From positions 1 through 40,146 of IMG/VR virus record IMGVR_UViG_3300027733_000097: a stretch of 40,146 nucleotides of DNA. One strand, written 5' to 3'. The DNA is from a virus. The notes under the pieces are model-generated. The model was given only the letters and a program-made list of their open reading frames with translations. It was not told the DNA's origin and searched no databases. This document shows, one piece after another, positions 32,848-40,061 of this stretch. Both the position numbers and the translations under genes were made by a program. Within the stretch, counting starts at the first letter, position 1; every line of letters starts with the position of its first letter.

Positions 32848-34243
32848 TGCAGTGCGCAAGTCGTTTGCAAGTGGCAGTCGCGCACCAGTTTTAGTTTCTC
32901 CGACCGGAAGTGGAAAAACCGTCATGTTTTGCTACATAGCTGAGCAGGCGGCACTTAAGGGAAATCGTATTTTAATTTTAGTTCATCGGCAGGAATTGCT
33001 TGATCAGACCTGCAAATCACTTTCGATGATGAATCTGCGATACGCTCAAATCGCTGCAGGAAGAACTTACGATCCGAGTGTGCCCATTGTGGTTGCCTCG
33101 GTAGGGACACTTGTCCGCAGGCTCGATACGATCAAAAAGCCAGACCTTTTAATCGTCGATGAAGCTCATCACGCGATGGCAGGTTCATGGAAAAAAATTA
33201 TCGATTGGGTAAAGCCGAATCGAATTCTTGGCGTGACCGCCACACCAGAGCGCCTTGATGGAAAAGGTCTCAAGGAAGTGTTCGATGACCTGATTTGCGG
33301 GCCGGAAGTATCCAGTTTGATCGAGCGTGGATTCTTATCTCCTGTGAAGTACTTTTGTCCTCCTGTGCAGTTCAACTCAAAGAATCTGCGCATTACTGCA
33401 GGCGATTACAATAAGAAGGACATGGCGGAGGAACTTGATAAGCCGGCGATCGTCGGAGATGCAGTGAAGCACTACAGAAAAGTTGCCCACAACCAGCCAG
33501 CAATTTGCTTTTGTGTCTCGTTGAAAGCCGCTCATGCAGTTGCTCTTGAATTTCAAAAAGAAGGATATAAATGGGACGTAATTGACGGGACCCTCACGCC
33601 GGAAGATCGCAGGGATTTGGTCAGAAAACTTGGCCGCGGCGAGTTGCATGGACTGAGTTCATGCGAAATCGTGAGTGAAGGCTTTGACTTGCCTGTAGTC
33701 TCCGTTGCGATTTTGCTGCGGCCAACTGCGAGTGTTTCGTTGCATTTGCAACAGATTGGTCGGGTACTTCGAGCAGCGCCGAATAAACCGCACGCGATCA
33801 TTTTGGACCACGTTGGAAATGTCGGCTCGATGAAAGATGGCGAATGGACTGACAAGCATGGGATCGCTGAAGAAATTCGTGATTGGTCGCTCGATGGGCG
33901 CAAAAAGAAAAAAGGCGCACCAAAACCAAGCGGATCTGGATCACAGTGCCCGAATTGTTTTGCCATGCACTTTCAAAAGACAGCAACTTGCCCTTTGTGT
34001 GGTTACACGATTGAAGTAAAGGTCCGTGAAATCCAGCAAGTGGATGGCGAGTTGGTGGAAATCCAGCAGGCCTCGTACAAGAAAAAACACGAACAAGGGA
34101 GCGCAAATACTTTAGATGCCTTGATTAAAATTGGGACACAACGCGGATATAAAAATCCATACGTCTGGGCGACTCATGTAATGAACGGTCGAAAAAAGAA
34201 ACAAGAGAAACGCGCAACAGGAGTCGTGATAGGCCATGAATGA
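32813..34243 (+). CDS. SF2 DEAD/DEAH-type DNA helicase
   Basis: A 476-residue helicase. Motifs: LRDYQEDAI at the start, I (PTGSGKT, 30-36), Ia (LVHRQELLDQ), II (VDEAHH, 115-120), III (GVTATPERLDGKG), and VI (LQQIGRVLR). The C-terminal part has a small zinc site (CPNC and CPLC, near residues 378-400). It resembles the RecQ/UvsW/type III restriction-like helicases common in phage replication modules. It likely unwinds branched or duplex DNA during replication or recombination. Overlaps the HTH gene at the start and the VRR-NUC gene by 8 nt at the end. Confidence 0.88.
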   Translation: MQLRDYQEDAINAVRKSFASGSRAPVLVSPTGSGKTVMFCYIAEQAALKGNRILILVHRQELLDQTCKSLSMMNLRYAQIAAGRTYDPSVPIVVASVGTLVRRLDTIKKPDLLIVDEAHHAMAGSWKKIIDWVKPNRILGVTATPERLDGKGLKEVFDDLICGPEVSSLIERGFLSPVKYFCPPVQFNSKNLRITAGDYNKKDMAEELDKPAIVGDAVKHYRKVAHNQPAICFCVSLKAAHAVALEFQKEGYKWDVIDGTLTPEDRRDLVRKLGRGELHGLSSCEIVSEGFDLPVVSVAILLRPTASVSLHLQQIGRVLRAAPNKPHAIILDHVGNVGSMKDGEWTDKHGIAEEIRDWSLDGRKKKKGAPKPSGSGSQCPNCFAMHFQKTATCPLCGYTIEVKVREIQQVDGELVEIQQASYKKKHEQGSANTLDALIKIGTQRGYKNPYVWATHVMNGRKKKQEKRATGVVIGHE

Positions 34244-34580
34244 AAAATCATTGCAGACGGAAATCTGGGTCACGTTAAGCGGCCTCGGGGTGAAACTTTT
34301 TAGGAACCAGGTTGGCAAATACAGGCTTGCTGACGGAAGATTTTTGTCATCCGGTTTGATCCCTGGATCTGGCGATTTGATCGGTTGGAGATCAGTCGAG
34401 ATCACTCAGGATATGGTTGGAAAAACGGTAGCTCAATTTGTATCCGTGGAAGTCAAAACAAGCAGCGGTAAAATTTCAGAAAAACAACATCATTGGTGTA
34501 ATGCGGTCAATGAAGCAGGCGGAATAGCCTGCATTGCGAGATCGTCAGAAGAAGCGGTAAAATTTGTAGTAACAACATGA
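34236..34580 (+). CDS. VRR-NUC nuclease
   Basis: A 114-residue VRR-NUC domain protein, part of the PD-(D/E)XK group. It has the start EKSLQTEIWVTLSGLGVKLFRNQVG, here shown in two parts: SLQTEIWVTLSG and LFRNQVGKYR. GLIPGSGDLIGWR, with the catalytic aspartate in GSGDLIGW, then SVEVKTSSGKISEKQ (ExK), and the Q...W...V...GG.A end follow. Such nucleases cut branched DNA such as Holliday junctions or stalled forks. It is encoded between the helicase and the primase-helicase, with a 4-nt overlap (ATGA) to the latter. Confidence 0.85.
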   Translation: MNEKSLQTEIWVTLSGLGVKLFRNQVGKYRLADGRFLSSGLIPGSGDLIGWRSVEITQDMVGKTVAQFVSVEVKTSSGKISEKQHHWCNAVNEAGGIACIARSSEEAVKFVVTT

Positions 34581-37141
34581 ACGAAAAATTAGATTTTCAG
34601 TCAATTAACGCATCCATCTTAGCGGACTACGAAGGCAGGTTGCGCGAGTGGTTTCCGGCAGGTTTCCGTGAAGGTGATGAGTTTAAAATTGGATCACTTA
34701 CCGGCGAGAAGGGGCGTAGTTGCAGCATCAACATTAAAACCGGCCAGTGGGCTGATTTTGCAGGCAATCAAAAAGGCGGCGACCCGATTAGCTTGCTTGC
34801 GGCGATCAAGGGCATCAAGCAGGTGGAGGCAGCAAAGGAATTGTCGGGCCTCTCATTACCTGTGGTTGAGCAGAAAGCAAAAGAGGTAAGTTGGGAGCCG
34901 GTCCCATACGCGAATCAGATTCCACTTCCGCAGTCAAAAACGCATCACAAATTTGGAGAGCCAACAGCAACGTGGGAGTATCGAGATTTGGAGGATCGTT
35001 TAGTTGGCTGGGTGTGCAGGTTCGACCCAGAGAAGGACAAGAAAATGGTCCTTCCGATGTGCCTAACGACAGACGGTCAGCGGTTTCGTTGGAATTTCAA
35101 GGCATTCGATAAGCCTCGGCCACTTTACAACGGCGAGAATTTAGCAAAAAAGCCTGACGCCACAGTTATCGTTGTTGAAGGCGAAAAATGCGTGGATGCA
35201 CTTCAAGCGAAGGTCCCGAAAGCAGTGGTGATTAGTTGGCCTGGAGGCGCAAAGGCAATGCCGCACGCTCAGTTGGAAGCACTCAAAGGCAGGAATGTGA
35301 TTCTCTGGCCTGATAATGATGAGCCTGGCTTTGATGCGATAAACTACATTGCAGATTTACTCGGCCATGACGTTAGGATCGTCGAGGTGCCCTGCGATAA
35401 GCCGGAAGGTTGGGATGTAGCGGACGCAATTCAGGAAGGCGTAGATCCGCTCCTAATGCTAAAATCGGCAGTGGTCCGTAAAGCGGTTCAGCAGGAAGTT
35501 GCCACACAGGTTATCGAAGAGGCCATCTCGGAAATACAGGCCAGTTATGAGGAGGAGCGGAGTGAGCCGGAGCCGTTCAAGATTCTTGGCACCGATGGCA
35601 GTCATTATTTTTACTTGCCTACATCAACTCGGCGGATTGTTTCCCTTACCGCAAGTCAGCACAAAAGGCTTGAACTTATTCAACTTGCTCCGGCTCATTA
35701 TTGGGAGATTACGTTTCCAGCAAAGGATGGCGCGAACTGGTTTGCCGCTGCAAACTGTTTAATTCAGCAGGCATCCCGCCTTGATTTTGATCTTTCTCGG
35801 ATTCGCGGGAGGGGAGCCTGGTTGGATAGCGGCAAAAGCATTTTTCATGCAGGGGACCATCTTCTTGTTGATGGAGTAAAAGTTGAGCTGGATGAATTTG
35901 ACTCAAAATTTATTTACACACGGGCACGTCCGCTCGATGCGCAAATATCGAATCCGATTACAAATCGGGACGCCGCAGTGTTGATTGATTTGCTGTCGAA
36001 AATTTACTTTAAGAATCCGCTGGATCATAAGCTTTTTGCAGGATGGCTTGCTTTAGCACCCATCTGCGGTGCAATGGAGTGGCGTCCTCACATCTGGCTC
36101 ACAGGAGCATCAGGCACAGGAAAAAGCTGGATCATTTCGAACATCGTTCGGCCAATTCTTGGATACTGCGCGGCCTACTTCACCTCGGTAACAACTGAGG
36201 CCGGCGTCCGTCAGACTTTAGGATCCGATGCGCTGCCGGTGTTGTTTGATGAGGCAGAGGTCGAGAAAGAGGCCGATGCTCGCAGAATGCAGGGGGTGCT
36301 TATTTTGGCGAGGCAGGCCTCACGGGAGCAGGACGGGAAAATTGCAAAAGGAACGGCGTCTGGAAATGCGCTGAGTTGGCACATTCGGTCAGCTTTTCTG
36401 TTTGCCTCAATCGGAGTCGCAGCGGTGCAAAGGGCTGACATTTCCCGAATCACCGTCCTTGAGCTTTTGTCCGAGCATCAACGGAAGGAAAACCGATTTG
36501 CTGAAATCATAGAGCTTTGGGAGAAAACTTGCGCGAATCCAGAGTGGTGTTCTGGCTTTCGAGCCAGGTCTCTGCTTAAAGCTCCAGTCATTGCTCAAAA
36601 TTGCGCTGCGTTTAAGACTGCCGTCATGAAGCACCTCCACAATCAGCGCGATGCCGACCAGATTGCTGCCCTGCTTGCTGCGGCCTACTCGCTCACGAAC
36701 GGTGCGCCGATTAGCCTCGAGAGCGCCCGCGAGTGGGTTGACGCTCAGGACTGGTCTACGCGCACGAGCGAAGGCGGTGACCGTGATGAGATGCGGTGCG
36801 TGGGTCATCTGCTTGAAGCTAAACTGCGATACGAGCCAGTCGATGCCGCGCCGAAAATGCTATCAGTCGGGGAACTCCTGGCTTTAGCTGACGAGGAAAA
36901 TTACTACAGCAAGGGAGGCGCGACCGCCGCGCTGATCCGGCATGGCATCAAGCCGCATACGCACGGAATGGACGTTGCATCGAGTCACCAAGAGTTGTCC
37001 AAAATTTTTAAGGACACCCAATGGACTCTTGGCTGGAAAGATCAGCTCACGCGCATACCAGGATCCTCCCAGAAAGCCGGTGTACGGTTCACTGGGACGA
37101 TCCGGCGGGCGGTGCATGTACCTTACGAGGCTTTTGCCTGA
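34577..37141 (+). CDS. primase-helicase (TOPRIM + DUF927-like ATPase)
   Basis: An 854-residue replication protein. The N-terminal part (SINIKTGQWADFAGNQKGGD, 51-69) resembles the entry to bacterial-type primases but without clear zinc cysteines. A TOPRIM domain follows with VVEGEKC (E201) and WPDNDEPG (DxD 246-248). The C-terminal ATPase resembles DUF927 helicases: Walker A LTGASGTGKSW (about 507-517), Walker B PVLFDEAEVE (about 553-562), and SAFLFASIGVAAVQRADISR. It probably makes primers and opens the fork. It is the last gene of the plus-strand replication operon, and its 3' end overlaps the minus-strand HTH gene by 19 nt. Confidence 0.85.
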   Translation: MNEKLDFQSINASILADYEGRLREWFPAGFREGDEFKIGSLTGEKGRSCSINIKTGQWADFAGNQKGGDPISLLAAIKGIKQVEAAKELSGLSLPVVEQKAKEVSWEPVPYANQIPLPQSKTHHKFGEPTATWEYRDLEDRLVGWVCRFDPEKDKKMVLPMCLTTDGQRFRWNFKAFDKPRPLYNGENLAKKPDATVIVVEGEKCVDALQAKVPKAVVISWPGGAKAMPHAQLEALKGRNVILWPDNDEPGFDAINYIADLLGHDVRIVEVPCDKPEGWDVADAIQEGVDPLLMLKSAVVRKAVQQEVATQVIEEAISEIQASYEEERSEPEPFKILGTDGSHYFYLPTSTRRIVSLTASQHKRLELIQLAPAHYWEITFPAKDGANWFAAANCLIQQASRLDFDLSRIRGRGAWLDSGKSIFHAGDHLLVDGVKVELDEFDSKFIYTRARPLDAQISNPITNRDAAVLIDLLSKIYFKNPLDHKLFAGWLALAPICGAMEWRPHIWLTGASGTGKSWIISNIVRPILGYCAAYFTSVTTEAGVRQTLGSDALPVLFDEAEVEKEADARRMQGVLILARQASREQDGKIAKGTASGNALSWHIRSAFLFASIGVAAVQRADISRITVLELLSEHQRKENRFAEIIELWEKTCANPEWCSGFRARSLLKAPVIAQNCAAFKTAVMKHLHNQRDADQIAALLAAAYSLTNGAPISLESAREWVDAQDWSTRTSEGGDRDEMRCVGHLLEAKLRYEPVDAAPKMLSVGELLALADEENYYSKGGATAALIRHGIKPHTHGMDVASSHQELSKIFKDTQWTLGWKDQLTRIPGSSQKAGVRFTGTIRRAVHVPYEAFA

Positions 37142-37359
37142 GTTGTTTGAACGCGCAGGAATCGCTCGGATTCAAACGCAAGAACATCCTCGGCCTTGTA
37201 CCGGACAACGGTCCCTTGGCCGAGGTTGCCTAATTTGTAGAAACTAGGGCCGATACCTTTAACCCGCCAATTTTGGAGAGTTCCTTGGGCTATTGACCAT
37301 CTTAATGAAAGCTCCCTAGGTGTGAGCCACTGTTTTTCTGGATTTTGGTTTTCTGACAT
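37123..37359 (-). CDS. HTH_17/excisionase-like DNA-binding protein
   Basis: A 78-residue protein with a winged helix: WLTPRELSLRWSIAQGTLQN, then WRVKGIGPSFYKLGNLGQGT, and VVRYKAEDVLAFE, the pattern of MerR-like excisionases and small regulators. No integrase is present in the window, so a role as a regulator is more likely than excision. Its ATG at 37359 lies right next to the two-block repeat at 37362-37420, which may be its control site. It is convergent with the primase-helicase gene. Confidence 0.7.
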   Translation of the reverse strand: MSENQNPEKQWLTPRELSLRWSIAQGTLQNWRVKGIGPSFYKLGNLGQGTVVRYKAEDVLAFESERFLRVQTTQAKAS

Positions 37360-37361
37360 AA

Positions 37362-37420
37362 AATTTTCAGGCGCTGAGAGTTTTAGTTTCTGGATTTTTT
37401 GGCTTCCACAATTGGAGCGG
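37362..37420. repeat. two-block intergenic repeat, copy 1
   Basis: Block 1, AATTTTCAGGCGCTGAGA, is at 37362-37379, and block 2, TCCACAATTGGAGCGG, at 37405-37420. Both match copy 2 exactly (18/18 and 16/16) with a spacer of 25 nt here and 26 nt there. Weaker similarity continues to about 37440 (GGAATTTT). The repeat lies upstream of the HTH gene, so it may hold a promoter and operator for minus-strand transcription. Confidence 0.8.
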
Positions 37421-37571
37421 GAACCTGGTCGGAATTTTTTTCTGGCTATAAACGGTCAATGGTGTTTTATTTGTCGTCCGTCCAAGGCATCCTCGGCTTC
37501 CTCTCTTGCATAGAGTGGAAACAAAAAAAGCCCTCCAGCGTCTCATTACAGAGGCGCGGAGGGCTTTTACG
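37421..37571. other. intergenic region with terminator
   Basis: This gap between the two-block repeat and the next gene holds no credible coding frame. The strong terminator at 37523-37568 is its main feature. A T- and A-rich segment at 37431-37460 continues the repeat similarity. Confidence 0.6.
37523..37568 (-). terminator. intrinsic terminator for the minus-strand early operon
   Basis: The arms AAAAGCCCTCC (37526-37536) and GGAGGGCTTTT (37558-37568) pair fully, and GCGTCTC (37538-37544) pairs with GAGGCGC (37551-37557) around the loop ATTACA, with one G-U pair and one bulged A. Read on the minus strand it ends in seven T residues. It lies 4 nt after the stop of the gene at 37572. Confidence 0.88.
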
Positions 37572-38033
37572 TTAGATCAGCTCGCATTCGTCGCCGTGTT
37601 CGAGCCCTTCGTCAGCGTCATCAAAAAGGAGATGCAAGTACGGGCTTTTTTCGTCGCACAATAGCCATCCAGCCTTTCCGTCGCCTGTGAGCGGGTCAGT
37701 GTGCTTCATGCGCCAGAGTTGAAATAAATAAATGCTTCGATTCCCGCAGCTATACTCGCACGCCAATTTTAAATCCTCAATTTCGCTGGCAAGGTGCGAC
37801 CGATCGTGATCGGGAAGCATTTCAATCCGCAGAGTTGGAACGCCTCTGAAGATTTCAAGGTTCCAAGATTCGACGGAGTTGTCTATGTGCTCAGTCAGCT
37901 CGTGAAGTCGAGTCAGGAGCCGGACTTGAATCTCGGCGCGAGTCTGAGCCCGATCCGCCTCGATATAAATCTCGGTGGTCATTTTCAATGTGGCCTCTGC
38001 TTGGGCGAGGATCTTTGGTTTTTCGATGGTCAT
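37572..38033 (-). CDS. hypothetical early protein
   Basis: A 153-residue protein. The N-terminal half is helical (AEATLKMTTEIYIEADRAQT, then RAEIQVRLLTRLHELTEHID), and the second half mixed with a C-terminal acidic end (HLLFDDADEGLEHGDECELI). It has RGVPTLRIEMLPDHD and YLFQLWRMKHTDPLTGDGKA in between. No family recognised. It is the last gene before the terminator. No Shine-Dalgarno motif precedes the ATG (CCACCATATG). Confidence 0.6.
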   Translation of the reverse strand: MTIEKPKILAQAEATLKMTTEIYIEADRAQTRAEIQVRLLTRLHELTEHIDNSVESWNLEIFRGVPTLRIEMLPDHDRSHLASEIEDLKLACEYSCGNRSIYLFQLWRMKHTDPLTGDGKAGWLLCDEKSPYLHLLFDDADEGLEHGDECELI

Positions 38034-38101
38034 ATGGTGGGTTTGTTAAACGGAGCGTCTTTGCTCCCTACTACGGCCCCGCAGAGCCGCAGTGTGGGGG
38101 C

Positions 38102-38335
38102 CTAGGCGTAAACGTCGCACTCAGCGGCTGTAATAGTTTCGCACGTTGCTTGAATGCTATCTGCAAGCTCCTGTGCGGTTTCGGCGTTTCCATTATTAAA
38201 AAAGAAAAGGTCTTCGATTTCGTTTGCGACGATAGTCGCGCCATTAGCGTCAAGAACTTGAATGCGGTAATAAGCATTTTCTAAACATGGGTACATTTGA
38301 AATATTTGCTCTAAACTTAATTGTGTTTCTTCCAT
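38102..38335 (-). CDS. small acidic hypothetical protein
   Basis: A 77-residue acidic protein: EETQLSLEQIFQMYPCLENA, then IQVLDANGATIVANEIEDLF and ADSIQATCETITAAECDVYA. Its high acidity and size are like those of many phage proteins that bind host proteins, though nothing identifies a target. In the 68-nt gap to the next gene, GGCCCCGCA and TGTGGGGGCC could pair into a hairpin, without a T-run. Confidence 0.55.
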   Translation of the reverse strand: MEETQLSLEQIFQMYPCLENAYYRIQVLDANGATIVANEIEDLFFFNNGNAETAQELADSIQATCETITAAECDVYA

Positions 38336-38368
38336 ATATTTACTCGGTTAAACTAAATTGAATTCTGT

Positions 38369-38593
38369 CTATCGCATCACGGCGCGGTACAGGCGGCGAT
38401 TATCGTCGTGCAGCTCCCTGCAGGCCCGCGCAAATTGGACGCGCCATGAGAGCGGTTTAGAGCGCCAGAAGGCTGGTTTCAGGCGGCTTATTGCGTAGAT
38501 CAGCACCTCGCGGTGAGATTCGGCGGTGTGGCACCGCAAGACGATTGAATAAAGTGCAAATTTCATGGGTTTAAAATAGAGTGCGGATTTCAT
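38369..38593 (-). CDS. small basic protein with duplicated start
   Basis: A 74-residue basic protein reading MKSALYFKPMKFALYSIVLR at its start, then ISRLKPAFWRSKPLSWRVQF and ELHDDNRRLYRAVMR. The first nine residues repeat (MKSALYFKP/MKFALYS) because of a 27-bp tandem duplication at 38551-38604. Both ATGs, at 38593 and 38566, are preceded by TTTAAACCC. The shorter form may be the original. Function unknown. Confidence 0.5.
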   Translation of the reverse strand: MKSALYFKPMKFALYSIVLRCHTAESHREVLIYAISRLKPAFWRSKPLSWRVQFARACRELHDDNRRLYRAVMR

Positions 38594-38604
38594 GGGTTTA
38601 AATT
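38551..38604. repeat. 27-bp tandem duplication at a start codon
   Basis: Units at 38551-38577 and 38578-38604 match at 23 of 27 bases. The unit length is nine codons, so both copies stay in frame and each supplies an ATG. The duplication lies at the 5' end of the gene at 38369-38593. Confidence 0.8.
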
Positions 38605-38977
38605 AGTCTGCGATGCTGCTCGCCATTTTGTTAAATTGATCGTCCGACACATTGCAGGTGCATCCCCACATCTGCGCGCTCGCGCTTGAATTGCCATTGC
38701 AATACGCGCACAACGGCGTTGGCTCCACTTGATTAATAAGCTTCGTAGGCACTGGTTTTCCGCTATCCTCGTACCTTAGGTGCGCCTTGTATTTATGCCC
38801 CCGCTTGCTTTGCAGGGACCGTCCCCATCCGCAGTAGGTTGCTCGAACTGGACGACCTTCTAATGTGCCGCAGAGCCCGTCCCATCCGCGGACGGCGGAC
38901 CGGACAGAAGAATGGACGTAGGTGACGCCAAAGCGGCGAGTTTCTTTGACGTAAAGTAATAAGTCGATGATGGTCAT
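38603..38977 (-). CDS. hypothetical cysteine-containing early protein
   Basis: A 124-residue protein. The N-terminal half is beta-like (FGVTYVHSSVRSAVRGWDGL, then LEGRPVRATYCGWGRSL). A cysteine cluster follows (TPLCAYCNGNSSASAQMWGC, then TCNVSD), which could bind zinc with the pattern CxxC and CxC. No family recognised. It is the first gene after the repeat-rich intergenic region, on the minus strand, and its stop lies close to the duplicated start of the next gene. Confidence 0.55.
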   Translation of the reverse strand: MTIIDLLLYVKETRRFGVTYVHSSVRSAVRGWDGLCGTLEGRPVRATYCGWGRSLQSKRGHKYKAHLRYEDSGKPVPTKLINQVEPTPLCAYCNGNSSASAQMWGCTCNVSDDQFNKMASSIAD

Positions 38978-39097
38978 GGTTTATAGTTGGGTTGGATTGG
39001 AGAAAATGGTATAGCACTGAGCGTGCCAAGCCGTGAAGCGTTTTTTTAAAGAAAATTTGCGGCCTGTTTTGCGCTAAAAATGAGTTTTGCTGTAAGT

Positions 39098-39157
39098 AAT
39101 TTTCAGGCGCTGAGACTTTGTTTACGGAGGAAAAACCGGCGTCCACAATTGGAGCGG
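39098..39157. repeat. two-block intergenic repeat, copy 2
   Basis: Block 1 at 39098-39115 and block 2 at 39142-39157 are identical to those at 37362-37379 and 37405-37420. The 26-nt spacer sequence is different, so the two blocks are what is conserved, as for a pair of protein-binding sites or promoter parts. Similarity ends near 39175 (GGGAATTTT). Confidence 0.8.
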
Positions 39158-39258
39158 AAAACCGGTGGGAATTTTCTAACTAGGCATAGTTTGCCTTGCT
39201 GCAAAATTTGCCTAGGCAGAATTTGCCTACTGCCTGGCAAGCTGGTTTTGCGTTTTTG

Positions 39259-39362
39259 GGCTGTCTGGCTGGCTGGCTGACCGTCTGGCCGTCTGGCTGG
39301 CCGTCTGGCTGTCTGGCTGGCTGGCTGACCGTCTGGCTGACCGTCTGGCTGGCCGTCTGGCC
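39259..39362. repeat. 4-bp periodic degenerate tract
   Basis: About 104 bp are built from tetramers of the types GGCT, GTCT, GGCC and GACC, for example GGCTGGCTGGCTGACC. Larger units of 12-16 bp recur. On the minus strand the tract is AGCC/AGAC/GGCC/GGTC. No stop-free meaning is evident. It may be a slippage-prone tract or a protein-binding array. Confidence 0.85.
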
Positions 39363-39389
39363 TACTTATTAAGCTGAAGGGGCTGTTTT

Positions 39390-40061
39390 TTAGTAGCTAT
39401 TAGCTATCTCAGAGACCTTTTTCGCCTTTGTACCGTGCGCGATAAAGCCGATGACAAAGGGCCGCTTAGGTAATGCGCAGAGCCCGCATTTTGAGCAATC
39501 TATATTGTCGCGGATCTGAGCAGGGCAAACGCGGAACTGTACCCCATCACGCTCAAAACGCTCTGCAGTATGGTCACTGGGCAACAGCGTGACGACTGGC
39601 GCTTGTGGCCCTTTGTTTACAGTCTCAATTGCATGACGAACGCTATTGGTTGAAATGTTAACGGTAAACCCTTCACGATTTGCCTTTTCGATCCAGCTTA
39701 AATTCTTCTCATTGAGAGGCTTATGGGTGTAAGTGAAGCCCCTTTTTCCGCGATTCGCTTCCAAAATTCGGTCCATCGATTCAACATCGATGTCAGAGCC
39801 TTCACCTAGCAGGTCTCCTGCCTGCCCCCATCGCCAAAGCTGCCGAGTCGGCAGGGTGGCAATCGCTTGCGTGAACTCTGGCAAGCTAACACCACGTTTT
39901 TCGTCTGTAACTGCCGACCAGTGAATGGCCAACGGGCCCGAGCTCGCATAGCAGTCACGAATCATAGGGCATTCAGGAGGGCACGTTTTCCGACTCTGCG
40001 TTGAGACTGGAATAGGACCGGTTTTTACGTTTGACGATTTAAGGGTAAGGTGAATCTTCAT
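39390..40061 (-). CDS. cysteine-rich phage protein, Gp37/Gp68-like
   Basis: A 223-residue protein: MKIHLTLKSSNVKTGPIPVS, then TCPPECPMIRDCYA (Cys at about 27, 31 and 37), LWRWGQAGDLLGEG, RGFTYTHKPL and GFTVNISTNSV. Near the end it has FRVCPAQIRDNIDCSKCGLCA and then KRPFVIGFIAHGTK. Barrel-like strand-helix order plus two cysteine groups suggest an iron-sulfur or zinc protein, distantly like the Gp37/Gp68 radical-SAM-type phage proteins (DUF7227-like). The exact activity is unknown. The start context AAACAATTTATG is shared with the gene at 14819. It is the first gene of the minus-strand early region. Confidence 0.6.
   Translation of the reverse strand: MKIHLTLKSSNVKTGPIPVSTQSRKTCPPECPMIRDCYASSGPLAIHWSAVTDEKRGVSLPEFTQAIATLPTRQLWRWGQAGDLLGEGSDIDVESMDRILEANRGKRGFTYTHKPLNEKNLSWIEKANREGFTVNISTNSVRHAIETVNKGPQAPVVTLLPSDHTAERFERDGVQFRVCPAQIRDNIDCSKCGLCALPKRPFVIGFIAHGTKAKKVSEIANSY

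Larger units (their letters stand above)
38978..39389. promoter_or_regulatory. repeat-rich intergenic control region
   Basis: This 412-nt stretch has no credible gene. From left to right it holds the two-block repeat copy 2 (39098-39157), three TTGCCT motifs and further TGCCT/AGGCA variants (39191-39240), and a 104-bp 4-bp-periodic tract (39259-39362). It separates two minus-strand genes and probably acts in expression or as an origin; that role is inferred from repeat density only. Confidence 0.55.

Noticed and set aside
37123-37359. Excisionase implying a temperate phage
   Set aside because: No integrase, transposase or partition gene is seen; the protein is as likely to be a simple regulator.
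38060-38101. GGCCCC...GGGGGCC hairpin as a terminator
   Set aside because: It can pair but has no T-run on either side, and lies inside an operon.
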